Positions 33,964 to 45,720 of a DNA stretch of 64,000 nucleotides are shown piece after piece (within the stretch, counting starts at the first letter, position 1; every line of letters begins with the position of its first letter). Below the pieces are notes generated by a model. It was not told the DNA's origin and made no database searches. It was given only the letters and a program-made list of their open reading frames with translations. Position numbers and translations under genes: made by a program. This stretch comes from Plantago major (lineage: Eukaryota > Streptophyta > Magnoliopsida > Lamiales > Plantaginaceae): NCBI GenBank assembly GCA_026545765.1, contig CM048840.1, positions 46,302,580 through 46,366,579 on the forward strand. Reading direction: 5' to 3'.

Positions 33964-34024
33964 GCTGGAAGTGTCCAGCGGGTTAAAAACGCTCAAGAAT
34001 AAAGCTGGGCGTTGACTTTCGTCA
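33964..34024 (-). other. Two-hairpin RNA module, element I copy
   Basis: In sense: TGAC-GAAA-GTCA (34024-34013), GNRA loop, then GCTGGA-CACT-TCCAGC (33979-33964), perfect 6-bp stem. Confidence 0.55.
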
Positions 34025-34179
34025 CAGAATTCCATAAATCTCTTATGCTAACGTACTCAATTCGTCAAGTCAAAAGGGACTTAAACGCGCGACTCTAGAC
34101 AAATAAATGAGAACAAAGACTGACTGCTGCTCCTTTTTTGCTCAAATTTTTTATATTTTCATATTTTGCACACTATTTT

Positions 34180-34400
34180 TTAGATCATAATAAATGCCCT
34201 ATGTGCTTTATCGTTTGGCCTAATTGGGCTCTTTTTTGTCTCATTTTTAGTAGGTTTTTGTTTTACCGAAAGTCCGCACTTTTGTGCGTGTCAGTTTGGA
34301 ATACGTGCCATCAACCTCACGGACATGTAGCTTTTCAACCACGCCGGTATGTGGTAGTATTTGAAACACGCTTAACACGACTAACGGTGATCAATTAAGG
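34180..34400 (-). other. Conserved 3' non-coding block, element I copy
   Basis: Shared with F, H and K. In sense: ACCAC-ATACCGGC-GTGGT hairpin, TGATGGCACGTA, then CGCAC-AAAA-GTGCG (34288-34275) and CGGTAAAACA. Confidence 0.6.
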
Positions 34401-34418
34401 CCATAGATCCACCCCGAG

Positions 34419-34424
<6 letters not shown>

Positions 34425-34450
<26 letters not shown>
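34425..34450. repeat. (AT)13 microsatellite
   Basis: Pure AT dinucleotide run in the 3' region of element I. Confidence 0.9.
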
Positions 34451-34451
<1 letters not shown>

Positions 34452-35004
34452 GGAACAGCAGACAGACTCGATAATCAAATACAAGATGGCTCCAGTAAAG
34501 GTAAAGAAGCGTTAGAAAAGAATGGAGGGCATGCCGTTTGTCATCCTCAACTACTAAGAGCACCCATAAGTATGAAGTGGCACAATAACTTTAATAAAAG
34601 AATTTCTCTACCCAGAAATCACACAAAACAAAGCTAGCACAAGATTTTTACATCAACATTAAAGGCTTCTCACATGCTTTTTGGACTAAAGAACTAATTA
34701 GACTTCCATTTTACAGAGGAAACAAACTTACAAAATTTTTTCCTGCCCCCACTACTGATTAGAAAAGATTCAAAGCATAAGCATGAAAAGGGTTTAACAC
34801 AAGCAAAAATGGGCTCGACCCTAGCAGTTAACTCAGACTCAAAGGAAGCAGCAGACAAACAGAAAAGAAAAAATTGAAACAGAAAACAACACGCACATCT
34901 CACCCTCCCCTAACAAAGAGAAGCTTGTCCTCAAGCAAGAGAAAAATAGAAACAAACATCTTACAGATTTTGTACTCATTTTTAGTCAAGTACCGGACTC
35001 TTTC

Positions 35005-35950
35005 TGTTGATACGGAAATATGTCCAATCCGTCATAAAGGACCTAGGAACGAATCCTGAGGCGTCCTAAGTCATCCAAAGGATCCGAGGCACTTAGGTCC
35101 GAGCCAATGGTCCGATCCGGGCAGACCATCTATGGTCCGACCCACCCTGAAAGAAAGGGACAAAGGATTTGGACTTGCAAGGCCCGACCCGGAACCATAG
35201 GTCCGACCCACTTTGGTCCGAGCCTCCCTGGGAAAGGAGCCTAGTGCTAAGTCAGCACCCTCTCCGACCCAAGGACTCCGATACGGATGTCAACTCGGAT
35301 CCAGCATGACCATCTCATAAAGCTACCAAGCAAGTGGGCACCAAAGAGTGAGATGTCCGAACCCAGGAGCTCCGAATCGGAAGAGTTGAATGACGAGGAG
35401 AACTTCCTCGGTGACAGTCTTGTCCGTCGGATCGCATCCGGACCGACCTCTCGAACACAGGATCTCGGCACTCATCACATCCTCCAGAACTCTCCCAATA
35501 ATGACCAAACTACCCCTAAAGCCCAAGATGGCATGGGCTAAAGCTTCATTATTGGGCTATAGGCCTCATCTTAGCATTGGTGGCTCAATCCTAGCCGTAC
35601 ACATGGCGCAATCCTAGCAAGTCCTTCCATTTTGATGATAGCCTATAAATAAGGCACACATCCCAACAAGTAAGTAACTTTTACTTCGAACAAGTCATGC
35701 CGCTAGTCATATCACGAGCATTATACACAGTTGATCCTCAGTCACTCTCAAGTAAAGTCTCATCCCGGTTTGACACTTAGCAAACCGGGCACTAACCCCC
35801 CCCCCCCCACTCAAGTGTGCAGGTCCTTACCGGAGTATTTGGTCACTGGTTCTTACGCCTTGGCCAATCATCTAGCAAGGAGCCCCTCATCTTGGTACCC
35901 ATTAGAAGAGTTAAATAAATCTAAGTAGTTGGGGAGTTACACCCTCAACA
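35005..35950 (+). repeat. 5' LTR of element J
   Basis: 946 bp. TATAAATA at 35644-35651. A C run of 13 (35796-35808) stands where the 3' LTR has four. Tail AAGTAAAGTCTCATCCCGG and CCTCAACA match element A. Confidence 0.95.
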
Positions 35951-35953
35951 TTT

Positions 35954-35971
35954 TGGCGCCGTCTGTGGGAA
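35954..35971 (+). other. Primer binding site of element J
   Basis: TGGCGCCGTCTGTGGGAA, three bases after the LTR. The first nine bases match the tRNA-Asp 3' end; the whole form is the one common in Tat elements. Confidence 0.75.
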
Positions 35972-36001
35972 TCTTTACAAAAAGTCCCGTTCTCTTCAGT
36001 A

Positions 36002-37525
36002 ATGGCAAGAACAAGAAGGCCCGCAAGAACCAACGCCACTGACATTGGTACGCCTGCTCCGAGACAAAGGGGGAGACCTCCCACTAGAAGAGGGGGAGTA
36101 GCAAGAGTCTCAACAAGAGAAGTAGTAGATGATCCAAGTGATGGCCATACCGCTAGTCTTCCTTCTGGCGAGGGAAGAGCCATTAATCCACCAGTAAGGG
36201 TCCAGACACTTGGGGACGAAGGACAGGTTCCTCCGTCAGGAACACATGGTCCTCCCCCAGGTAGAAACTTTACCCTCCCAAATGGACAGATCATCCGTCC
36301 TAGTGAGTTTGGGACAGATTATCCATCAGTTTGGCCTCTTACTCACCACTATTCAAGGGTGCTTCGAATCAAACAACCTCCAGCCTCCTCAGCCCACCGC
36401 TTCACGCCAATCCGAGGCAAGTGAACCGCTCAATCAAGAAATGAGCACCGTCCGATCCAACAAAGGTTGGGGGAGCAAGCTCAACCAGAAGATCTGAGAC
36501 ACCTTCTCAATAGAAGAGCCGCTGCTTCTCATGAACAACGAGGGGGAAGTCCAGAAGTGCCGCGAGTAGACGAAATGGGAGCCAGTCGGCAAGGAGCTCA
36601 ACAACAAGTGCCTAGAGATCAAATGGCGGAAAGCACCCCGATCGTTCCTATCGGTGATCTTCCTCCAGATGTAGCTAGCTATCAACCCAGGCTGGTGAAA
36701 GCCAGCGGTGGCGGATCTACCTCCAATGAAGGCCTTGGAAACACAAATTGCCACCTTGAGCTGGATGGTCAAAGCACATGAGAAGGTGGTAGTTAAAACT
36801 CCCAACCCTCTGTGCGATGAGATCAGAAAAGAAAGAAAACGCCCCGACTGTGTTATCCCAAACCTTGAGCATTACTATGGAGATACTTGCCCTGTAGGGC
36901 ATCTTACTAGATACGAAAGTAAGATGGAAAGCAATGGACTCAACGACAATATGAAAGCTCTCAACTTTTCCACCACACTCTTTGGAGAAGCAATGGATTG
37001 GTGGACCTTACTACTAATGGTTCCATCAAATCCTATCGGACATTGCCTCCCTTTTCTTGAAAAGGTTTGAGAAAGCAAAAAGAAGGAAGAGGTCAGTTGA
37101 GCACCTGGCAGGCATAATCCAGAAAGAGCATGAGGACCTCAGAACCTTCCTTGATCGCTTCAACGCTGAAGTACGACAGGTAGAGCCTCATAGCATCAAA
37201 GAGCGGGTCCGACACCTATATGCCAACACTTATAAATGATGAGCTTAGAAGGAAGCTTTCGAATGAGGAGATCACCACTGAAAACTACTTGGAAGAAATC
37301 TGCGAAGGAGTCTGTATGGAGAAGATTAGAAGGAATGTCCCGATAAGGCGAGGGATCAAGAAGGAAAAGAACAAATCTGACAGGAACTCCCTCCTCGTCG
37401 AGGAAGTTCGAGCAAAAGAGATCTCGAGACAGAAAAGAATTCCAGAGAAAGAACTCCACCCGGGAGATCGCCGAGTATCTGGCGCCTCAGCGGACGAGAT
37501 CCGACATCTTGGCTTCCATTGTTGA
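36002..37525 (+). pseudogene. Gag of element J, frameshifted
   Basis: ATG 36002, 50 bases after the LTR, opens a basic N-terminus (MARTRRPARTNATD, RQRGRPPTRRGG). The frame shifts near 36424, 36470, 36710, 37060 and 37220. The gag core is clear at 36800-37240: DTCPVGHLTRYESKMESNG, STTLFGEAMDWWTLL, and then KRRKRSVEHLAGIIQKEHED and LRTFLDRFNAEVRQV, the family's typical 'L..F..RF' region. I see no zinc knuckle. A charged stretch up to 37525 would lead to protease. The reading is too broken to be functional. Confidence 0.8.
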
Positions 37526-37583
37526 GAAGGACTTAGATATACAATGGCCTAAACACATCGAGAAGCGAAGAAGAGTAAATTCT

Positions 37584-38340
37584 CTAAAGAATCTGTAGGT
37601 TCCACAAGCGAAAGGTCATCCGGAGGATTGCATCGATTAAAGGCGAAATTGAAAGACTAGTGAGAAGCGGGAAGTTGAAAGAACCAGCGGTGAGGAAGAA
37701 CCCTCCAAGCATAGAAGGAATGAGCAAAGAAGAGAGGGCGTGGTTACGAACCTCCGACGGGATCTTTACCACCACCTCGGTAGAAATGCCACCTCGGCGG
37801 GCCCAAAGATATCAAGGGTACCACGAAGAGGCAGAATGGAGAACCTCCGTCTGGAGTCATCAACGCCATTGCGGGAGGTCCAGGGGGAGATAGCGAAATG
37901 CAAGGGAAAGGACCGCAACACTTAGAAACAACGAGGGCTTCTGGCCCACCTTAAAAGGCACAAATGCAATCACCTTTGGCGATAGCGAGATCCCCCACCA
38001 GCGTCTGGCGGAGGAGATCTCAAGGACCCGATGTCCCTTTGGTTGTTTCTCTAGTGATTGCCACTTACAAAGTCGACAAGGTACTAATCGACACGAAGCT
38101 CCTCGATGTCCTATCGAAAAGGATTTGTTGAGCAAATGCATCTGGGCAAATACAATATGGACAGTATATACCTCACTAGTAGGTTTTGGAGGGTCGTAGT
38201 GCGTCCCATTGGAAGTATACTGCTGCAAGTCTCCATGGGCACTTTTCGACAAGAGTGACCCGACTATCCTCTTTGTGGTAGTAGATAGCACCTTCGACTA
38301 TAGCGATCTTGGGCGCTGGGACTTAACCAATTGAGCAATC
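37584..38340 (+). pseudogene. Gag-protease linker and protease remnant of element J
   Basis: Around 38030-38120 the frame reads PLVVSLVIATYKVDKVLIDT followed by KLLDVLSKR, which aligns with the retropepsin start where DTGSS would be expected; the catalytic DTG is changed to DTK. Stops occur just after. Before it lies a decayed linker. Assignment rests on position between gag and reverse transcriptase and on the VLIDT stretch. Confidence 0.55.
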
Positions 38341-38599
38341 GCTTCTCCCTACACAACAGGTGAAGTTTCCAACCCCGAGCGTGGGGAAGAAATGGGCAAC
38401 ATTAGAGAAGCACAGGAATGCTACATCATGTCGACGGAGGGCCACGGACCTGTCCTTTCGGTCGCTAAGGGCCCTCTTAGCCATTCTCCCATTACTCTAA
38501 CACCACCAAAGGAAGAGATCGGTGTCGGATCGTTCGGAGAAAAGTTCCCAAGGCGGCTAGAATAGAATCCCATGAAGCCTTGAAAGAGGTCCAATGGTG

Positions 38600-39378
38600 A
38601 AGAAAATCCGGAGAGAACAACTCGGATTGGAGCGGAGATGAGTGCGGAAATAGTGAAGCTCATCACTTGCCTTCGTGACAATCGCGACATCTTTGCACAG
38701 GAGCAGATGATCTCAAGGATAGAACCCGAGGATTGCGGTTCACCGCTGAACATGGATCCTACGGTCAAGCACATCCGGCAAAGAGGAAAGACTTGGACGA
38801 TTGAGGATGCTATCATAGGGGAGGTTGACAAGTTAATGAAAGCGGTCATATCGAAGAAGTCGGATACTCCATTGGGTGCGCAGCGTGGTCCTCGTCGAAA
38901 AAGCCCCGGAAAGTGGAGAATGTGCAATGACTTCACTAGACTCGACAAGTTTTGTCAAGGATCCTTATCCATTACCGCGTATAGATCGACTAGTTGATTC
39001 CATGCGGGATGTGCACTTCTAAGCTTCATGGATGCATACCAAGGCTTCTACCAAATTAGGATGGCTCGAAGACATCGAAAGCGGCATTCTTTGCGCGGAG
39101 GAGTCTATTGCTTCAAGGTCATGCCCTTTGGCCTCGAGAATCAGGAGCTATTTACCAATTTGGTAAACAAGATGTTCAAGGAAGAATTGGGAAAAACCAT
39201 GGAAGTCTATGTGGATGACATGCTTGTGAAAAGTAAGGAAGAGGAGCACATGAACACCTCAACAATTGCTTTTCTATTCTCGGAAATATGGAATGAAAGT
39301 GAACCACGAAAAGTGCACTTCGGGGTCAAAGGGGAAAATTCCTCGGCGACATGGTCACGAAAGAGGCATCGATGCTAA
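38600..39378 (+). pseudogene. Reverse transcriptase of element J, frameshifted
   Basis: The N-terminal part (38638-38997) has LRDNRDIFAQ, VDKLMKAVISKK and GKWRMCNDFTRLDK (fingers). The second part (39028-39378) has MDAYQGFYQIRMA, CFKVMPFGLENQELF and MEVYVDDMLVKSKEEEHM, the YVDD catalytic motif being intact. A frameshift lies between the parts and another after 39378. It would copy the element RNA inside cytoplasmic particles. Confidence 0.9.
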
Positions 39379-39399
39379 CCCGGAGAAAATAAAGGCAAT

Positions 39400-40107
39400 T
39401 GTAGATGCCTTACCAAGACCGTCGATGAAGTTGAAGCTTCTAGGAAAGGTAATGGCGTTGAAGCGTTTATCTCGAGTCCGCGAAAAGAACCTTCCCTGCT
39501 TTAAGATTTTACGAAAAGGAAATAAGTTCGAGTGGACAAAGGAATGCGAAGAAGCCCTGGAGAACTTGAAAAAGTATCTCCTCTCGCCACCCCTTCTGTC
39601 CAAACCTATGGAGGACGAAACTCTTTATCTCTATTTGGCCACCACCGATGAAGCAATGAGTTCTGTACTAGTACGGCTACAAGACAACGAGCATTTACCA
39701 ATCTACTACTTGAGCAAAGCTCTTGTAGGCTCCGAGGCCGATATGTCGAGGTTGAGAAGCTGCCGCCTTTGGTTTACCTGCCACGAAGACTAAAGCCTTA
39801 CTTCAAGTCGCATCGGATTGTGGTCCTTACAAATGAGCCACTCAAACATGTCTTGGAAAAACCGAATCAGTCAGGACGCCTATCCAAATGGGCTATTGAG
39901 CTAAGTGAATATGATATTGGGTATCAAGCCCCATCTGCCAAGAGAGCGCAAGTTCTGGCCGACTTCCTGGTAGACTATCCAGAGAAAGCAGAAGAAGAGA
40001 ACAAAAATTCCCAGGAAAAGGCTAGTCATGTGGTGATTGCGGATCAAGGAATCAGCGGAGAGGAAGAAGTAGAAGAGACACAAAGAGGTGGCGTCCGACT
40101 GTGGTGA
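39400..40107 (+). pseudogene. RNase H and connection region of element J
   Basis: KFEWTKECEEALENLKKYL and LSPPLLSKPMEDETLYLYLA, then MSSVLVRLQDNEHLPIYYLS and KALVGSEADMSR form the Ty3-type RNase H start. After a frameshift, RIVVLTNEPLKHVLEKPNQS, GRLSKWAIELSEYDIGY and KRAQVLADFLVDYP follow. An acidic tail closes the region. Degrades the RNA strand of the hybrid in intact elements. Confidence 0.85.
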
Positions 40108-40249
40108 ATACCTACCTATGGATGATTCACTAAGAGTGAGGCACATGTTTCTCTTGGATGAGAAACTCGATACCTCGACAAGCTGCGTCTTCAGACAAGA
40201 AGCGAGGAGGTTGTGAAAGCACCCACTCCCACTTTAGGAGGAAAGGAGA

Positions 40250-40660
40250 CAAAGAATGGTGGACATTACAAGTGGACGGATCATCAAGCTGGGCGATTGG
40301 GAGGAATAGAATTTTCTTTGAAAGTCTGAAGGAGCCAAGCTAAATCGCCATCACTCTCAATTTCAAAGTGACAAACAACGAGGCGAATATGAAGCACTTA
40401 TCACGGCCTAAGAATGGCGAAAAGCCCTTCAAGTAAAAAGGATCAAAGCCCACAGACTCCAGGCGTACAATCCAGTTCTCGGGTCTTTCACCACCAAAGG
40501 GCCTAACATGATCAAATACTTGGAACTCCTCAAGAAAGAGGTTGAGCAATTTGAAGAATTTACTCTTAACCAATTTCACGAGAGAATGGAATGAAAAGGC
40601 CGATGCCCTCTGCCAAATGCGCCTCGGCCTTAGGAGCTTTGGACACAAGAAGTGTCATCC
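40250..40660 (+). pseudogene. Second (archaeal-type) RNase H remnant of element J
   Basis: WWTLQVDGSSSWAIGRN at about 40257 and VTNNEANMKHL at about 40370 correspond to the 'lyVDGSSN' and 'sNNEAEYEAL' blocks of the additional RNase H found in Tat-lineage elements. The frame is lost by several stops. Its presence after the first RNase H is the main reason for placing J, and by similarity A, in the Tat lineage. Confidence 0.7.
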
Positions 40661-40879
40661 TAATGACCAGCGGAATCCTCCACAGCAAACCCCAGCGGAA
40701 AGATGTTCCTTGTGAGCACGAAAGAATTGGATGGCTGATATATTCCGTTACCTCAAGGATGGCACTTTACCTATGGATCCTAGAGAGGCTAGGAAGATTC
40801 AATGCCGAGCTAACGGATACTTTATTGCAGGAGAAGATCTCTACAAGAGATCTTACAGAACTCACTTGAGGTGCCTAGA

Positions 40880-41860
40880 TCCTCGAAGCGAAGACTCGAT
40901 GGAAGAGATCCATCCCATGCGGGCTGTGGAAGTCATTACAGGGGAAGAACTTTGGCACAAAGATCATAAGGCGAGGATACTATTGGCCGACTATCGACAT
41001 GGATCTTGCCAACATCGCCCGCTCTGTGAGGGCTTGCCAATACTATGCCAACATACCACACCGCCCGACCAACCCTATGATTACATCAATCATAGCATGC
41101 CCATTGATCAATGGGGCATAGACATAGTTGGTCCCTTTCATGAGAACACATCAAAAGAAGTTCTTGATAGTGGCGGAGTACTTCACTAAGTGGGTGAAGT
41201 GAAGCGATGTCAACCATCACCGAAAGCGAGTTAGGACATTCATGCGGAAGAACATCATCTGCGGTTTGGACTCCCAGTGCTAGTTTGGACAATGGAGCAC
41301 AATTTTACGGGTCAAGGCGAAGGAGTGGCTTGGTCCTTGAAAATAGAACAACACTTTACTTAGTTGGCCACCCCAAGCGATGGCGGTAGAAGCCACCAAC
41401 AAGACAATAGTCAAAATTTTGGAGAAAAGGTTGAGGACTTCCCAAGGCAGTAGGCGGATGATCTTGGCGGTCCTTTGGGCGTGTCGAACAACAACCCGAA
41501 CACAAGAAACACCTTTCTCCTTGGTCTATGGATCCGGCGGTCATCCTTCGGAGGCGGTGGTGGCAACCGGAGAATCCACAATCTGACCCGGTTGATAATG
41601 AGCTCGCAAGGATCTATGACCTTGAGCTCCTTGAAGACAATAGCGATAAGGCAGCAACATCCTTGTACCAAGCCATGACCGCTCGAGCCTACAATAAGCG
41701 TGTCCTTCGAGGACATACAAGTAGGAGACTTAGTCCTCGGAAGAGCCGATATACTAAGTCATGTGGAAACTTAAGCCCAGTGGGAAGGACCGTACAAGGT
41801 TACGAGGCAAGAGTTAATGGAAGCTTTGAACTAGAAGATGAACAAGGCGGGCCTTGAAGA
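40880..41860 (+). pseudogene. Integrase of element J, frameshifted
   Basis: Recognisable pieces: RSVRACQYYANIPHRP-type zinc region remnants near 41020, IDQWGIDIVGPFH at 41106 (first catalytic aspartate), AVEATNKTIVKILEKRLRTS near 41382, RTTTRTQETPFSLVYGS near 41490, and ARAYNKRVLRGHTSRRLSPR at 41680. The order is that of Ty3 integrases; several frameshifts separate the parts, and the second aspartate region near 41285 is poorly preserved. It would insert the cDNA in the nucleus. Confidence 0.8.
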
Positions 41861-41869
41861 GAACTTGGA

Positions 41870-44500
41870 ATGCGAGAATCTCCAAAAGTTTTACACTTAG
41901 AGAAGTATGGCAACGACTGTCACCTTCCTCTATCTCGTAGACCTGTTTTTTGTGTTTGTTTTTTTGAAAAAGGCCTCGAAGCCCTCAAGTTGTAATCCGA
42001 TTTCCGTCAAATCAATACAACTGTGATTTCATAAACATTATGGATAATCATGCCCTCCAAATCTCATGATTCGAACGGGCCATGAAGATATCTAACTACT
42101 CGATCCGAACCTAGATCATACATTGATCCGGATCGGACCAACACTATCGAGCGATGTCAGAGCCTTCACAAAGGAAAATACGCTTTTATTAAAAGGGTAC
42201 AAATTTACAAAGTCGGTCCGAAGAGCCTAATCGGGCTTACAAAACAAGCTCCTACTCTATCTATTTACTTCTCATGAGCGTCTAATCAACTCTGGTCTCA
42301 GACCAAACCCGTCCGAGCACTATTGACTACATTTTGGGTGCTCCGAAGGAAGAAGAATTCCACCATCCCAACCTTGATTGTTTTCGACAAAGGCTTGAAG
42401 CCCGCTTGGACGATCTAAAGACTAACGGCAATGGACGAGATAACCAAGACCATTCGGCCTTCGGAAAGGATACTTCATCACCTCGAGCGAAAGAAAGCTC
42501 CGAAGCAAGAATCCTGCTGACAATCGGATCGCCTCACCAAATACTATGAATACACCTAAGTCGAGTATTGGAGCGACCAACCAGACGGTCGGTCAACCCA
42601 AGTCATTAGGAGGCTACCGTTGGTCCGAGTCCCAACAAGACCGCCATTATCGGGGACTCCGTTCGAATGTAAGTCACTCCCTCGAGCCTTCAATTGGAGC
42701 AGCGACCTAACAAAACCGAGCTTTCGACGAAAGACCTTAGGTGCAAGGCAAGCGAGTCACCGAAAGGTTACTTAGGAGTCCCCGTGATCCGACTCGAACA
42801 AGATCAACCTTTGGGGACCCCTTCCAAAATTGAAAATAGTTCCTCGAGCCTTCAATCCGGGATATGATCCGACAAAAACCAAACCGCTCGGATACACATC
42901 CTCGGGCGAGCTAGAAGACTACTCAAGGGATACATCTCCCTCCATCCGAGCAACGAACAACTAGACACAGCGAGTTGGTGAAAACCTCCCAATATTTGAG
43001 CGGTTTTTACGACAACCACGAAATCTTTGGAAGGATTCTATCAAACCAATTACGCCGACTTATGGCCCGCACATAACGAGCGAAATGCCTCGGATGCATT
43101 GAGATTCAAAACCGACTATTTCACGATCCCGAACCATCCATTAATCTACCTCTCGGGGCTAAAGTCACGGATATAGACCTGACCGGAGAAGATTAGCCTG
43201 ACGATCAGAGGAATTGATTGGCAAAAATTTTAGGCCTCACTCGGTACGGACCGTATTCTCGAAGATCCGAGGCTGGCTTTCCGAGCAATTTGATTTCCAT
43301 GACTCTCACCAAAGAACCAGCCCGGGTAGACTTCCGAAGCATCGGAGAAACCCTTGGGACGAGATCACGGGCGAGAGTAATGGCATAAACATGCTCACCA
43401 GCCGCTTGGACTCGAGCTCCGGACCTTTCGTTACTATAAAAGGGCGAGATGTCTTAATAAAAAGCCGTACAAAGCAGGAGTATATATAGAAAGATAAGAC
43501 CAATTGGAAGCGGACACGTGTCCCATATTCACCGTAAATGGGCTTGGGCCGAACATGGGCCTGGCTCTTCGGCTTCCATTGGCCCAACCCAACAATCCAC
43601 CCACACGATCGAGCATACCGACTAAGCTACTCACTCGGACGTATCAAGCTCGGGGCTAACATAACAACATCCGAAGCAACTGTGATTCGTATAGAGCCAC
43701 CCTGTACTTAATGCTGATCATCTTTTTACTATCTCACCAGTCTGCATGACTCGGGAAGACACACCAAGTCAACGTCCGAATCGTCTTAACTTATCACGAT
43801 ACGAGGCGATTATTTTTCTCTCGCAGGCCTGGCCACTCCAAGACGTGGCTCCGAACCAATTCGTGAGCCGTTTTATTTCTATTATAGCTTCCGATTCGGA
43901 TGGGCTGTGATTGATCGTCCCCAAGACCCAAAGGAGAATTTGCATCGGGAGGATTAAGGTCTTGGTGATACGGATCTCGAGGCGAACCACTATCCAGTCT
44001 ACGAATTGGCGAATTTCTACGAAGTCTGAAGTTAAGCAGCAAATATGTAGCAACAACATTAGTGTTTCATTGGCAAAAAATAGTTCCGAGCCATCAAAGG
44101 GCCCGAACCAACAACATTCATCAAAGATAAGTATGTTTGTACAACAACGGATGATGGGCAAAATCGACAACCTTTGCTTTTTTTTTGGAGGCACCCTATT
44201 ACAAAAACCGGTGCATACCCGTCTTCCTTTGCCTTCGCGCTCGGACGAACTAGGTTGAGGCGAGAGGCCGCCGTATCCTTCTCCGGAGGCACTTGACCTT
44301 CTTTGTTGGGCTATCCTCCGTGCTCTCGAGCCTAAACCTCTTCGGGAAGGCGAACACTCCTCCATCGGTCGAGGTCGCGATCAAAGCCTTGGGCGAGGCG
44401 GGCAAAATCGGCCGATCTCGGTTGTGCTCCAGTGGTCCTCGAAAGGCGAAACACTATACATGAGCACCCGAGGGGCGAAAGATGGGAGATACGGACCGCC
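41870..44500. other. Region between pol and the antisense gene, element J
   Basis: No gene is supported on the plus strand. On the minus strand open frames at 43769-44365 and 44332-44610 are arginine/serine-rich and may be the downstream end or 3' untranslated part of the antisense gene. The short plus frame at 42334-42549 has no recognisable motif. Confidence 0.5.
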
Positions 44501-45077
44501 GTGGTTGTACTTCTTGCCCTCCGACTAAATGCAAACCAGCTCCACAAATTCACATTTGGCGAGATCTTACGTCCAAAACACCCTCCGGGCGAAGTCCGAG
44601 CCATCTCCATTTTAAAGGCGGATATCCCTCGGCCTCCAAGTTCTGATCATCCGGTATCCAACCCTTCCTCGACCTTGCTCCACGGTGCATCAAACCCATC
44701 TTGACGGGCCTCATCATACTTGGACTCGAGCAAAAACTTGTAGGAGTCCGAATCAAGGAAATCTTGGACAGCCCTTGTCCGGACTCCCCGAAGCTCCTTC
44801 AGCATCTTATCCTTGAAAGTCCGGAGACGGCCACGAAATCGTCCAAACTATCTTGGTGCACTTTCAAATCAGCCTCCAAAGATCGAATGGCACTTTTCAT
44901 CATGGTCGTCTCCGACTCGGCCTCTTGTTTAGCAGCTATGGCCTTCTTCAGGCGCTCCGAAGTGCTGTGCAACCGGGACGCTTCAATCGCCCGGGCAGCC
45001 TCAACCTTGGATAAATCTTCTTCTAGGGTAGCCCTCCGAGCAGCCACCAAGGATCATGCTTCAACAGTAGCAGCAAG

Positions 45078-45161
45078 CTGAAAACAAAAACGAAACATCG
45101 AAAGTGTTAGATACCTCCGGAACACAAGAAGATATAACACCAACGGAAAACTTAAACTCAC
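45078..45161 (-). other. Second intron of the antisense gene, element J
   Basis: Donor AAA/GTGAGTTTAAG (45161) and acceptor TTGTTTTCAG/CTTGC (45078) on the minus strand, with a T-rich tract before the acceptor; 84 bp. Confidence 0.65.
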
Positions 45162-45607
45162 TTTGCACTGAGCGGCAGTTAACTCCGAAATCCGCTCCAG
45201 CTCGGCGACAACCGAGCAACTTCCGCATCCGAATCCAGCTCGGGAGCCTCGCCCACCTTTCCCTTACCCTTCTTGGCGGGAGGATTCGGACCTTCGGAGG
45301 AGCGCTTTTTTGGAGCAGCGCTCGATCCGCTTGCGGGAGGATCTCGGGACACGGATCTCGGAGGCTTCTTCGAGCCCTTAGTTCCGACCACCTTACCCTT
45401 ATGCAGGGTAGGGATAGTGCAGGCCTCTTCACCCGCGTGACCCTCAGAGACTCCTCCACGGAACACAACAGCATTCCTTGGCTCGTTCGCCGGAGTGCGG
45501 TGGATGTCTTGATAATGGGTCGAGAACCCTCTTGACTCCTTCCGTTGCGCATCGTTTCTTGGCCTTCAACTCCCGCATAGTCGACTTCGTATACTCGAAC
45601 CAGAAAG

Positions 45608-45720
45608 CTGCACATCCGAATCACGATAAGTTACAAAAGAATCTACAAATAGTAGTCATATAGTCGACAAACAGACAACCGACTCGGACAACCAATCAGA
45701 GGTAAAGAGAAACCACTTAC
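45608..45720 (-). other. First intron of the antisense gene, element J
   Basis: Donor GGATTTGA/GTAAGTGG (45720) and acceptor TGTGCAG/CTTTCTGG (45608); 113 bp. Splicing joins the frame as D-L-T-F-W-F-E. The donor is conserved in element A at 109/110. Confidence 0.7.

Noticed and set aside
34425-34450. AT microsatellite as an origin or centromere signal
   Set aside because: A single short dinucleotide run in retrotransposon sequence; no further support.
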